Positions 28,469 through 36,754 are shown, counted from the stretch's first letter. The stretch: DNA of 64,000 nucleotides from Cellvibrio sp. 79 (GCA_003056245.1 MVDH01000003.1:204177-268176), one strand, 5' to 3'. Notes: generated by a model not told the origin, from the letters alone. Numbers and translations: made by a program.

Positions 28469-29305
28469 TCAAAGCAACCCTTTAATAAGGAAAAAACATC
28501 CAACGCTAAATAACAGCACGGCAAAACATTTTTTAAGCATTACCGGGGATAGTGTATGCGCTGCTTTAGCGCCCAGCTTTGCAGTAAAGAAACTCATTAT
28601 GCTAATGCCCAGAAAAGCATAAATATGCACAAAGCCAATACTATTCGGAACAGTTACTTGCCCCTTCATGCCAAAAAAAATAAATCCAAAAGCACCGGCA
28701 ATCGCTATAGGTAAACCGCATGCGGCTGATGTTCCAACAGCTTTTTGCATTACCACGCCGTAATGATTCAAATAAGGCACAGTTAAGCTTCCTCCTCCAA
28801 TGCCGAATATTGCAGATGCCACGCCTATTCCTGTACCTGCACAAAATTGCTTAAGCGCTGATGGTAAAGCGGCATGCTCATTTATCACATGACTGGTAGC
28901 AAACATCATTTTGTAAGCAACCCAGATTACAAAAACGCCGATGATCAGTTGCAAATTTGCTCCGGAAAGCAACCCGGCAACACCCGCCCCTAAAAAAGAT
29001 CCTATTACCAGTGCAGGCGCCAGATTCCGGAATACGGACCATATAACTGCACCATTTTTATGGTGTGCAATTGATGAGCTAATGGAGGTCACAATGATTG
29101 TTGCTAATGAAGTTCCCAAAGCCATATGCATAATAACGTCAGGCGAGTAACCCATTTGTGTAAAAACCACATACAAGAGTGGGACAATGATTAACCCACC
29201 ACCAATACCAAAGATTCCAGCAGTAAATCCTGCCAGTGCACCTATTACTAAGAAAATTATTAATTCCACGACACGTTTACTTGCGAGATTGATGTTAAAT
29301 AACAT
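28469..29305 (-). CDS. TauE/SafE family membrane transporter
   Basis: A 278 aa inner-membrane protein with about eight helices and two copies of the family motif, GIFGIGGGLIIVPLL and AIFGIGGGSLTVPYL. TauE/SafE proteins move sulfite, sulfoacetate or other anions. It is the last gene of the mesX-mesD-flavin reductase unit (38-base gap), so it may import or export a sulfur compound linked to methionine synthesis; that is inference. Confidence 0.85.
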   Translation of the reverse strand: MLFNINLASKRVVELIIFLVIGALAGFTAGIFGIGGGLIIVPLLYVVFTQMGYSPDVIMHMALGTSLATIIVTSISSSIAHHKNGAVIWSVFRNLAPALVIGSFLGAGVAGLLSGANLQLIIGVFVIWVAYKMMFATSHVINEHAALPSALKQFCAGTGIGVASAIFGIGGGSLTVPYLNHYGVVMQKAVGTSAACGLPIAIAGAFGFIFFGMKGQVTVPNSIGFVHIYAFLGISIMSFFTAKLGAKAAHTLSPVMLKKCFAVLLFSVGCFFLIKGLL

Positions 29306-29343
29306 TGGGTGTTAAGCAAATTTTGCGTTAGGTAACAGCGACT

Positions 29344-29835
29344 TTAAGCAAGAGCTGCTTGCCCTACATGATGGTAAGCTCGATTAAAATAAGCTAAACC
29401 GTGATCTTGTTGAGTTTTTTGAATAGCTACGATCCGACAAATAAAAATATCATGCGTGCCGACTTCTTGAGCTTGCTCAAGCTGACAATCAAAACTCACT
29501 AAAGCATCTTTTAAAACTGGCGAACCCGTTTTTAATTCCGTCCAAACGCCATGCTTAAACCGCTCTTCTGAATTCAATTTTGACGAGAACACGTTTGAAA
29601 TGATTTGGTGGTGTGCACCTAATACATTCACAGTTAAAATTTTATTTTCTATAAAATGTGCATGTGAGTATGAAGCTCTATTCATACAAACTAACAGTGT
29701 CGGCGGCGTATCAGTAACACTGCACACGGCGGATGCCGTGAATCCATAACGACCAGATACCCCTGTCGTAGTCACAACACTTACCGCACTTGTTAATAAA
29801 GACATTGCATTTCTAAAGTCTGTTGCTTCAATCAT
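29344..29835 (-). CDS. Flavin reductase (HpaC/RutF-like)
   Basis: A 163 aa FMN/FAD reductase of the split-barrel type. Signature parts are FRNAMSLLTSAVSVVTT, GFTASAVCSVTDTPPTLLVCMN and the end GLAYFNRAYHHV. The ATG at 29835 has a strong GGAGG seven bases upstream; the longer frame to 29907 is rejected. Such enzymes supply reduced flavin to a partner monooxygenase. The natural partner here is the MesX-type oxygenase candidate in the same operon. Confidence 0.86.
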   Translation of the reverse strand: MIEATDFRNAMSLLTSAVSVVTTTGVSGRYGFTASAVCSVTDTPPTLLVCMNRASYSHAHFIENKILTVNVLGAHHQIISNVFSSKLNSEERFKHGVWTELKTGSPVLKDALVSFDCQLEQAQEVGTHDIFICRIVAIQKTQQDHGLAYFNRAYHHVGQAALA

Positions 29836-30027
29836 TACACTGCCTCCACATTTGGTCGTAGTATTTTTCCTGAATGTAGCTGTACCACGCGAACATACAA
29901 TAGACACATAATCTGGATGAATTCCGAGTAGAAATGATGGCCTCTTACTTAAAGGATGAGCTACCCGGTTTGATCAACAATACCAATCGAACCAGGTAAC
30001 CGCTTACGCATCAAGAAGCAGTGAGTG

Positions 30028-31056
30028 CTAGCGAGCGAGTTCTTTTCGGACGATTTCTGCTCCTGCCGCTAAAGCATTTAGCTTGCCCCTTGCTACTCCG
30101 CGAGATAAAGGTGTCATACCACAGTTAGTGCAAGGATAAAGTTTGTCAGCATCTACAAACTGCAGTGCTTTGCGTAGGGTATTTGCAACTTCCTCGGGTG
30201 TCTCAATGGTATTACTTGCTACATCAATAGCTCCTACCATCACTTTTTTGCCGCGAATGAGTTCAAGTAACTCCATTGGAACATGAGAGTTGTGACATTC
30301 CAGCGAAATGATATCGATATTAGATTTTTGCAGCTTGGGGAAAATTTCTTCGTATTGTCTCCATTCTGATCCCAAGGTTTTTTTCCATTCGGTATTAGCC
30401 TTGATGCCATAGCCGTAGCAAATATGCACGGCAGTTTCACACTGAAGCCCTTCAATTGCTTTTTCTAACGTCGCAATTCCCCAATCATTCACCTCATCAA
30501 AAAACACATTAAATGCGGGCTCATCGAATTGGATAATATCAACACCAACCGCTTCTAATTCTCTGGCTTCCTGATTGAGGATTTTGGCAAATTCCCAAGC
30601 TAATTTTTCGCGACTTTTATAATGCGCATCATAAAGCGTATCGATCATAGTCATGGGGCCAGGCAGGGCCCATTTAATGGGCTTATCTGTTTGCTGACGT
30701 AAAAATTTTGCGTCTTCAACAAAAACCGGCTTTTGGCGAGACACGGGACCGATCACCGTCGGCACACTTGCATCATAGCGATCACGAATTCTAACGGTCT
30801 CACGTTTTTCAAAATCAACACCGTCGAGATGCTCAATAAACGTAGTGACAAAGTGTTGGCGCGATTGCTCGCCATCACCAACAATATCAATACCTGCTTG
30901 TTGCTGTTCTTGAAGTGACAAATACAAAGCATCTTGTTTGCCATCAATTAATTCTTCACCTTGTAATTTCCAGGGTGACCAAAGTGTCTCAGGTTGTGCA
31001 AGCCAGGAAGGTTTAGGTAAGCTGCCCGCAGTTGACGTGGGTAATAATTTTTTCAT
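30028..31056 (-). CDS. mesD: MesD-type core methionine synthase (folate- and B12-independent)
   Basis: A 342 aa protein equal to the catalytic C-terminal barrel of MetE, without the N-terminal folate-binding half. The zinc/homocysteine site is visible as His211 and Cys213 in AVHICYG, Glu253 in ISLEC and Cys309/Cys312 in YPCTNCG. Core synthases next to a DUF1852 gene form the MesD family, which needs oxygen and the DUF1852 protein rather than methyl-folate or cobalamin (published family description, recalled). The DUF1852 gene is 46 bases upstream here, which fixes the assignment. The real methyl donor is unknown. Confidence 0.86.
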   Translation of the reverse strand: MKKLLPTSTAGSLPKPSWLAQPETLWSPWKLQGEELIDGKQDALYLSLQEQQQAGIDIVGDGEQSRQHFVTTFIEHLDGVDFEKRETVRIRDRYDASVPTVIGPVSRQKPVFVEDAKFLRQQTDKPIKWALPGPMTMIDTLYDAHYKSREKLAWEFAKILNQEARELEAVGVDIIQFDEPAFNVFFDEVNDWGIATLEKAIEGLQCETAVHICYGYGIKANTEWKKTLGSEWRQYEEIFPKLQKSNIDIISLECHNSHVPMELLELIRGKKVMVGAIDVASNTIETPEEVANTLRKALQFVDADKLYPCTNCGMTPLSRGVARGKLNALAAGAEIVRKELAR

Positions 31057-31102
31057 AATAAATAATCTTGCCCAAATAAATGATCGTGTAGATATCGGTT
31101 AA

Positions 31103-32086
31103 TTAAAGTGCGTAATTAGCAGACCATTGCTCGAGAATAGTTTGGTATGGCTTGATGAAATTCTCTTCAGCAAATTTTCCTTGTTCAATAGCCAACCGGC
31201 TGCGCTCTTCCCGATCATAAACAATTCGAGTTAATGAATAATCCTGGTGCTGCAAACTGGGTTGATAGGATTTCCCTGCCACAGAATTCGCGTTGTAAAT
31301 TTCAGGTCGGTAAATTTTCTGGAAAGTATCCATCGTGCTGATTGTGCTGATAAGCTCAAGATTGGTGTAATCACCCAGCAAATCACCGGAAAAATAAAAA
31401 GCGAGCGGTGCAACACTATTTGGCGGCATGAAATAGCGAACCTGTAACCCCATTTTTTTGAAGTATTCATCGGTCAAAGAATATTCATCCTGCAGATATT
31501 CAATACCCAATACAGGATGCTGGTTTTCAGTTCGATAATACGTCTTGCTACTTGAAACACTCAGGCAGATAACCGGTGGCTTATTAAAGTGCTTTTTGTA
31601 GGTGTCTGAATGCACGAAAGACTTAAATAATTTTGCATGCAAATCGCCAAAATTATCCGGGGTGCTAAATGTAGATTGATTCTTGTTATGCTCTAAAAGC
31701 CGTACGCTAAAATCATAATCTCGTACATAAGAGGAAAAATTATTTCCTACGATACCGGCAATACGTTCATTAGTTTGGTGATCAACAATATTTGTTTTCA
31801 GTATTTCAATCAAAGGGAGAGCGTCACCATTCCTTTCAGCCGCAATATCCATCTCCACGGAAATGATTTCAAGTTCAACAGAATAACGATCACCCTTGGG
31901 GTTATCCCAATGTGCCAGGGCATTGAAACGATTGTTGATCATCCTCAACGTGTTGCGCAAATTCTCCTGGCGACTATTTCCTCGCGCTAAATTAGCGAAG
32001 TTGGTAGTGATGCGCGTATTATCCGAGGGACGATAATTTTCATCGAAACAAATGCTCTTGATAGTAAATCTGAAGTCTTTTTTCAT
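31103..32086 (-). CDS. mesX: MesX, DUF1852 putative oxygenase partner of MesD
   Basis: A 327 aa soluble protein that I match to DUF1852 by its length, its opening FRFTIKSICFDENYRPSDNTRITTNFANLARG (given here in part), RMINNRFNALAHWDNP, and its place directly upstream of mesD. DUF1852 (MesX) is required for MesD-dependent methionine synthesis and is thought to be an oxygenase that releases or transfers a methyl group. The flavin reductase two genes on supports a flavin-dependent reaction. The leader from the predicted promoter is about 130 bases. Confidence 0.85.
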   Translation of the reverse strand: MKKDFRFTIKSICFDENYRPSDNTRITTNFANLARGNSRQENLRNTLRMINNRFNALAHWDNPKGDRYSVELEIISVEMDIAAERNGDALPLIEILKTNIVDHQTNERIAGIVGNNFSSYVRDYDFSVRLLEHNKNQSTFSTPDNFGDLHAKLFKSFVHSDTYKKHFNKPPVICLSVSSSKTYYRTENQHPVLGIEYLQDEYSLTDEYFKKMGLQVRYFMPPNSVAPLAFYFSGDLLGDYTNLELISTISTMDTFQKIYRPEIYNANSVAGKSYQPSLQHQDYSLTRIVYDREERSRLAIEQGKFAEENFIKPYQTILEQWSANYAL

Positions 32087-32220
32087 CGCGATTTTGCAAC
32101 CTGATTCCTGAGATAAAACCTGAATTTTTTCATTGCCCTTACTTCACGGTCTTCTTTGATGCGCGCTTAATAGCCTTTAAGCGCCGACTGTGATTGCCTG
32201 TAATTAAGAGCAAGGTGTGT

Positions 32221-32226
32221 TTTATA
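32221..32226 (-). promoter_or_regulatory. Candidate -10 box (TATAAA) of the mes operon
   Basis: On the minus strand GGTATAAAAC lies about 135 bases before mesX. It places the start near 32214 and puts the MetR-like box centre at about -64, the usual position for activation by a LysR-type regulator. The -35 region is weak, as expected for an activated promoter. Confidence 0.4.
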
Positions 32227-32257
32227 CCTGAATCATTACATGAATAAAAATGACTTT

Positions 32258-32298
32258 ATTTCACCAAAGCATGAATTTTATTCATGTTTTGGTGAAAT
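32258..32298. promoter_or_regulatory. 18-bp-stem inverted repeat containing a MetR-like box
   Basis: Two 18-base arms pair perfectly except for one G-T, around a five-base centre TTTTA. The centre of the repeat is TGAATTTTATTCA, which fits the MetR consensus TGAA-N5-TTCA exactly. It lies 170-210 bases upstream of mesX. Because it also directly follows the 3' end of orphan copy 2, it could alternatively be that gene's old terminator, though no T-run follows. Confidence 0.55.
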
Positions 32299-32299
32299 C

Positions 32300-32375
32300 T
32301 TACATTAATAGCCGTTTCTTAAGATGTGCATCAATCCTGCCCATCACCCGCGCAACACTATTAATGGCCCACTGC
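32300..32375 (-). pseudogene. 3' end of the orphan gene (copy 2, truncated)
   Basis: The minus strand encodes PQWAINSVARVMGRIDAH followed by LKKRLLM and TAA, nearly identical to the last 25 residues of the intact protein at 33906-34223. Similarity stops sharply above 32375. It borders the mesX side of the mes operon. Confidence 0.8.
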
Positions 32376-33137
32376 GGTATGACACACCTCCCAAATCCTA
32401 AACCATGACGACCATGAGATTTCCAATTACCTAACCCCAAGGAGATCTCATTATGAAAAAGCCAGATTCATCTTCTGAACCCGGCTTTTCAGTTAATCGA
32501 TTAGCTGATCAAGCTGAATTAATTGCAGGATTGCAATGAGGTGGTAGCTATTTTTATGGCTGGCTTGAACAGCACCGAACACTTGGTGGCGGGATTGAAT
32601 GCTGGCGGAGAGGGCTATGCGATAAAACCAATTGACCTTGACTAATAAATCGCATGTATCACGCAGACGGAATAGAAACATTTAAAATTTTTTTATTTTT
32701 CTATAACACCTACTTAATTAAGTAAAGCCATCCTTATAAAAAATTCTATTTTCTCATTATAATTATTGCGAAATGTTTTTTGTAATACAAAAAATTTAAT
32801 GAAGATTTATGTGCCGGAAATTTATTTGAGCGTCGCAGGGTTGCATTACATAAGATGAACTAGCCTCTTTGCACAGAAATGAGATTGAAATTATTCTTAT
32901 TGCCGGTAAAAACACATTATTAAAAAGCGGAAAAGTAAAACGAATATATAAAGCAGGTCGTATCTTATTTTAACAATCAGGGTAAAGGCGAAATACATAT
33001 CTACCTATCCAAAACACCGCCAGTATTACTTGATGGAAAGATGGATTAACTAACGATACAAAATGCTCTATACACATTTTATATCAGTACCTAACTAACC
33101 AATTCAAATTTGATACTTTAAAGGAGAAGTAATCGAG
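32376..33137. other. Gene-poor stretch with receiver-domain remnant
   Basis: No intact gene. It holds a terminator-like AAAAGCC / GGCTTTT repeat near 32458-32494, a response-regulator remnant at 32523-32644 and then about 490 bases of very AT-rich sequence in which I see nothing definite. Confidence 0.5.
32523..32644 (+). pseudogene. Remnant of a response-regulator receiver domain
   Basis: An open stretch of 40 codons reads VVAIFMAGLNSTEH then LVAGLNAGGEGYAIKPIDLD and a stop. This matches the end of receiver domains (typically VIFMTGLxxTEHxVxGLxAGGVDYxxKPI). It is preceded by a stop and has no start or remaining domains. It is a gene fossil. Confidence 0.5.
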
Positions 33138-33212
33138 ATGACGCAGGCTAACGCCATCTTTGCACAAGGCAAAATTGTGCCGACAAAGGATATCTGGCCA
33201 AAACCAAAATAA
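33138..33212 (+). CDS. Possible 24-residue peptide upstream of a secreted-protein gene
   Basis: ATG at 33138 is preceded by AAAGGAGA at a usable distance (about ten bases) and encodes MTQANAIFAQGKIVPTKDI plus five residues before TAA. It ends 22 bases before the secreted protein gene. It may be a leader peptide or simply a chance ORF; the good ribosome site is the only support. Confidence 0.3.
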   Translation: MTQANAIFAQGKIVPTKDIWPKPK

Positions 33213-33234
33213 CCGTTTAAAGGAAAAAACTACT

Positions 33235-33579
33235 ATGAGAACTTCATCTATTGCTTCATTTGTTGCCATACTTGGATTAGTCGCAGCATCTAGCCAGGCG
33301 TTTGCAGGGGCTAAAGTAGCAGAGTTTGGCGACCCGCAAATAGGCAACTCGTATCGCAACTGCACATGGACCCCGACCTACAGCACCGGAGGTGCTGGGT
33401 ATGAATACTGGCAATATAATGTTTCGTGCCCCGCATCGAATGGGATACCTGCTATCAGCATAACTGCAAGCGTTTCCATTACTAAAAGTTCACCCACAGA
33501 AACTTGTACTTTCTCCGTACCTGCAGGCTATTACACGTCTTACAACAGCTGCCGTAACTGGAGAATTTATTTAAACTAA
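33235..33579 (+). CDS. Small secreted cysteine-containing protein
   Basis: A 114 aa protein with a signal peptide (about residues 1-24, SSQAFAGAK). The mature 90 residues are rich in Tyr, Ser and Thr, with four Cys (NCTW, VSCPAS, ETCTF, NSCRN) that could form two disulfides. No family recognised. AAAGGA lies upstream of the ATG at 33235, and a strong terminator follows, so it is a single-gene unit. Confidence 0.7.
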   Translation: MRTSSIASFVAILGLVAASSQAFAGAKVAEFGDPQIGNSYRNCTWTPTYSTGGAGYEYWQYNVSCPASNGIPAISITASVSITKSSPTETCTFSVPAGYYTSYNSCRNWRIYLN

Positions 33580-33612
33580 GCGGCTCCTGAAAAACCCACG
33601 ACATATTAAAAA

Positions 33613-33644
33613 TCCGGCGCTGATAACGCCGGATTTTTCAAAAA
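33613..33644 (+). terminator. Rho-independent terminator of the secreted-protein gene
   Basis: AAAAATCCGGCG and CGCCGGATTTTT form a 12-bp stem with a seven-base loop, 35 bases after the stop codon at 33579. Confidence 0.92.
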
Positions 33645-33867
33645 ATGTTTCGCTCTCGCCTTGAAACCTTGAAACGCGTAGGCTTTCCATTCAGACTCAG
33701 CCTATTCCTCTCCTGCCGATAAGCTTTGATTCCTTCCTCACCTTTATTTCCGCCCAGTTATTTAACTGCACGCGCAATGAGCCCATCCCTTTGGAAATAA
33801 AATAGTATGTAGTTTGGTGCGGGTTGAAGCCACTAAGTTAATCTGGCAAGTGAGTTTTGATCCAGCA

Positions 33868-33907
33868 ATACAGGCGGCTTTATAGTCATAGCCGCCTGTA
33901 TTTTTTT
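33868..33907. terminator. Terminator hairpin next to the orphan gene
   Basis: ATACAGGCGGC and GCCGCCTGTAT form an 11-bp stem with a 12-base loop. On the plus strand seven T follow. On the minus strand it starts right after the orphan gene stop. It probably stops transcription from both sides. Confidence 0.75.
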
Positions 33908-34223
33908 ACATCGACAACTGTTTCTTAAGATGTGCATCAATCCTGTCTATCACCCGCGCAACACTATTAATTGCCCACTGCGGTAATTTCACGCGCTCAT
34001 TAACTTCATACAACAACACCTCTAATACAAGCGTCTGACAATAGAGTTGATGAATCGCATCCTCATCCGTTACGACTGGTACTGGCCTGCTAAGTACAGT
34101 AATCGCTTCGCCGGTGGGCGAACGAATTTCAAGACGGGATTTTTTATAAAATGCGTATTGGAGTTGATCGAGTTTTATAACGCAGGTATTGGGGAACGGG
34201 GGAGGAGGAGTTGTATTATCCAT
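33906..34223 (-). CDS. Orphan protein, intact copy 3 of a repeated gene
   Basis: A 105 aa soluble protein with a Pro-rich start (NTTPPPPFPNT), a middle segment RLEIRSPTGEAITVLSRPVPVVTD and a helical end PQWAINSVARVIDRIDAHLKK. I recognise no family. Two broken copies lie at 28283-28448 and 32300-32375 in the same orientation, flanking the mes operon. The gene is preceded by a 230-base highly structured leader and a near-consensus promoter. Confidence 0.7.
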   Translation of the reverse strand: MDNTTPPPPFPNTCVIKLDQLQYAFYKKSRLEIRSPTGEAITVLSRPVPVVTDEDAIHQLYCQTLVLEVLLYEVNERVKLPQWAINSVARVIDRIDAHLKKQLSM

Positions 34224-34457
34224 AATAAAATCTCAAGCTAAGTTTTTAAACCACCACCATGAAGTCGTAATTCATGGGGGCGGACTGAACGGGGTTACGA
34301 CCACCGGCCCTAGCTACACCGGCCCACCCGAAGGTGGCCCCGCCCAGCCGCCATAACATCAGGCAAAGCTGTACGAGGACACGTAATGCGTAGAAAAAAC
34401 GCAGTGTGCCAGCTAGGGATTCGGGGTCGTAGTCCCGACTGCGGGTTTTACCGCAGC
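34224..34457 (-). promoter_or_regulatory. Long structured 5' leader of the orphan gene
   Basis: About 234 bases, clearly GC-richer than the surroundings, lie between the predicted start site and the ATG. Stems visible on the minus strand include CTGCGG / CCGCAG near 34445, a GGCCACC-TTCG-GGTGGGCC hairpin near 34325 and CATGAA / TTCATG near 34265, close to the start codon. No leader peptide is obvious. It could be a regulatory RNA element or a stable RNA with the ORF as a passenger. Confidence 0.5.
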
Positions 34458-34463
34458 GTTGGC

Positions 34464-34492
34464 AGGTTATGGGATGGAGGTGGGGTTGTCAA
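34464..34492 (-). promoter_or_regulatory. Strong sigma-70 promoter of the orphan gene
   Basis: On the minus strand TTGACA (34492-34487) and TAACCT (34469-34464) are separated by exactly 17 bases. The start site would be near 34457. Confidence 0.72.
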
Positions 34493-34663
34493 CGCGAGAC
34501 AACAAAAGAAATGTGGTGGTGTTTTAATCCTTTACAACATGGCTTATGCTTCATCAAACCAGATGCAAATATCGAATAATAGTTTTTTGCGTTAAAATTA
34601 CTATCTTGTTGGAATGACAGCCACTTTTAAGTAAATCTTCGTAAAAAATTTCTGGGTAAGCGA

Positions 34664-35344
34664 ATGGGGATAAAATTGAAAAACTTAATAAGTAAAAGAT
34701 TTCAAGAGCTCGAAGATCAAATTCAGACTGTATTACAGACGAAAAGGATAAGCTCACCTGATTCTCCTTTTGGTAGCCAAGAATATTATGATTCAGACAC
34801 CATTCTCGGCTGGGCCGTTAAAGTAAAGAACTTATTAGTTAAAGTAGCTGGAGAAAACTCCGAACATTATAAAAGTTTTCTGCAAAGCGAAAAATCGTCT
34901 TCGTTTTCAAATGTATCAAAATTTAATGAGTATAAAGCTATATTTTTGGCTGCAAAAGAAGACTATGAGGGAGGTTATCTTTCTTCTTACAAATCTATAG
35001 TTCAAGCTGAAGTCTTTGACTCAGAGCTTGAGCAAGCTATCGAGCTTTTAAACAACGGCTACTATGTAGCTGCGGCAGTTATTGCTGGTACCGTAATGGA
35101 AACGGCAATTCGTGAATTATGCCTCAAAAATGAAGTTACTCCTGGAAAACTGGAAAGAATGAATGCGGACCTTGCAAAAGAAAACATTTATAACATTAAC
35201 GTGCAGAAACAAGTTACTGCACTTGCGGCCACCAGAAATAGCGCAGCACACGGGAAAACCACCGAGTTCAATCACTCTGATGTAAAACAAATGATCGATA
35301 CAATCCAATTACTTCTGACAACACACCTATCAGTAAATGTATAA
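34664..35344 (+). CDS. HEPN-domain protein
   Basis: A 226 aa cytoplasmic protein. The C-terminal half is a helical HEPN domain: EQAIELLNNGYYVAAAVIAGTVMETAIREL followed by the RNase-type motif R191-N-S-A-A-H196 (Rx4H) in LAATRNSAAHGK. HEPN domains are often ribonuclease toxins or sensors in abortive infection. The N-terminal 110 residues are of unknown fold. It is followed, after about 110 bases, by two coupled small genes. A defence role is inference; DUF4145-like proteins without known role look similar. Confidence 0.68.
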   Translation: MGIKLKNLISKRFQELEDQIQTVLQTKRISSPDSPFGSQEYYDSDTILGWAVKVKNLLVKVAGENSEHYKSFLQSEKSSSFSNVSKFNEYKAIFLAAKEDYEGGYLSSYKSIVQAEVFDSELEQAIELLNNGYYVAAAVIAGTVMETAIRELCLKNEVTPGKLERMNADLAKENIYNINVQKQVTALAATRNSAAHGKTTEFNHSDVKQMIDTIQLLLTTHLSVNV

Positions 35345-35454
35345 ATTTTTAATTTTAAAGATATTGAATAGCCAATTTTCAACTGTATCGATAAAAATAA
35401 AAACACACCACTGTAAAAACGGCATTCAAATTAATCTACACAAGGAGAATAAAA

Positions 35455-35811
35455 TTGCTAAATATTGCACAACACCAATTAAAAATCACTACAGGAGGAT
35501 ATGAAGTAATAGCCTCTGGTATTGTTCATTTAACTGAGTCGGAGCTTAAATTTTATATAGGAGGCCTTACAATTAAATATAGATTTAATTCGGACAATGA
35601 AGGTGAACGCTTCGAGGCAGAAATAATTAATAATGAATTAATCATTAAACTATTCAACTTTTCCAATCCATTGGGACAAGGAAGAATTGATCCTGTTGAA
35701 CTTGGGATTATTAACGGACGAAAATTGTTTGCCACATTCTGGGTAGACACTCCCGACTTAATGAGTAATCACCGCCAATTTAGTTATACATTTCTGCTCG
35801 CGGAGCAATAA
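35455..35811 (+). CDS. Hypothetical beta-rich protein, 118 aa
   Basis: Starts at TTG 35455 with AAGGAG seven bases upstream. The protein appears to be made of beta strands (HQLKITTGGYEVIASGIVHL, IKYRFNSDNEGERFEAEII) without signal or membrane segment. No family recognised. It ends two bases before the next gene, so the two are coupled. Confidence 0.6.
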   Translation: MLNIAQHQLKITTGGYEVIASGIVHLTESELKFYIGGLTIKYRFNSDNEGERFEAEIINNELIIKLFNFSNPLGQGRIDPVELGIINGRKLFATFWVDTPDLMSNHRQFSYTFLLAEQ

Positions 35812-35813
35812 AT

Positions 35814-36134
35814 ATGGAAAACTCATTAAAAATACCGGACAATTTAAAATCAAAAAATAACTCTAATGCAAGATCCTCATTTAAGAGTCAAGAAATTGCA
35901 GGAAGAATAACCAATCATATTGGATCCGGGCGAAACGCCAAAGATTCATTCATTTGGATGACTATTACTTGGAGCTTTTATATCGCAGGCGGAATGAGTT
36001 TTCTTCTATTTGTAAGCACTTGGTTTGAAGTTGTTCCTGAAGAAAACCTGCTCGAGTCAATCACAAAAATATGGAGTACATTTATCCCGATTATAACCTT
36101 GGCTTTAGGTTATGCTTTTGGAAAAGGCGAATGA
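35814..36134 (+). CDS. Small two-helix membrane protein
   Basis: A 106 aa protein with a polar N-terminal 45 residues and two helices (about 49-68 and 84-103). Coupled to the preceding beta-rich gene. A soluble sensor next to a small two-helix protein is an arrangement seen in toxin/antiphage pairs, but nothing here proves that. Confidence 0.55.
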   Translation: MENSLKIPDNLKSKNNSNARSSFKSQEIAGRITNHIGSGRNAKDSFIWMTITWSFYIAGGMSFLLFVSTWFEVVPEENLLESITKIWSTFIPIITLALGYAFGKGE

Positions 36135-36754
36135 TTATTCAACAATGGATGCCAATCCTCTCATAGCATTCGCAGAACACTTTTCGCGGCTTTGTGGTTT
36201 TGCTATGCAAAAAGCCAAAAGTTACAAACTGCCGTTGCGCGCGGCGTCAAGTGGATAGTATTGCAAAAGGAAAACTTACCTTGGCTGATATATCTAAAAG
36301 GCTTTTGGCCCAACGACTCAGAAATAGAATTGTGGAAGTGCTTTCTATTTATTCTGCCGACGAAGATTGGGAGTGTTGGGTCCAGTATGTAGGTTGTGGT
36401 GAAGAACGAACCGCAACATGACCATCTTGCCAAGTACAATAATAAAATCAACAGCAACATTACTTTATTAAACAATTACAACGCTTTCGGATATTACGAA
36501 TGTTGGGGTTCGTAAACTCATCCCAACCTACACGATGAAGTAACGGCCATGCAGTTGCGACTTAACCAATATCAAGACTGTGTCTGTACCCGTAGTAGCG
36601 TATAAGTTTAAAGATTGAGATCGTGTATCTCAGGTTTTATTTAACCGGGTATCTTCACGCCAGCGAAGGTTGAAAGAATGACAGCCCTGATTACATAGCT
36701 AGGGGTTTATTTTTTTACGCGTAAGATCACCACATTTTGCAAAGGAATTAGTAA
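36135..36754. other. Gene-poor stretch with possible gene fragment
   Basis: 620 bases. It contains a possible 56-codon fragment at 36251-36421 and a GTTGGG / CCCAAC inverted repeat at 36502-36527. The sequence at 36188-36234 resembles 38848-38888. Otherwise I see nothing. Confidence 0.5.
36251..36421 (+). pseudogene. Possible gene fragment with RLRNRIVEVL segment
   Basis: From a GTG at 36251 the frame reads VDSIAKGKLTLADISKRLL, then AQRLRNRIVEVLSIYSADEDW and stops after 56 codons. The composition is protein-like and reminds me of uncharacterised small proteins containing RLRNRIxEyLE. No ribosome site. It may be a truncated gene. Confidence 0.3.

Noticed and set aside
32258..32298. Long palindrome as an insertion-sequence end
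   Set aside because: No transposase or matching copy of the repeat was found; the MetR-like centre and promoter geometry explain it better.
34386..34595. 69-codon plus-strand ORF
   Set aside because: It runs antisense through the structured leader and promoter of the orphan gene and has no protein-like composition.
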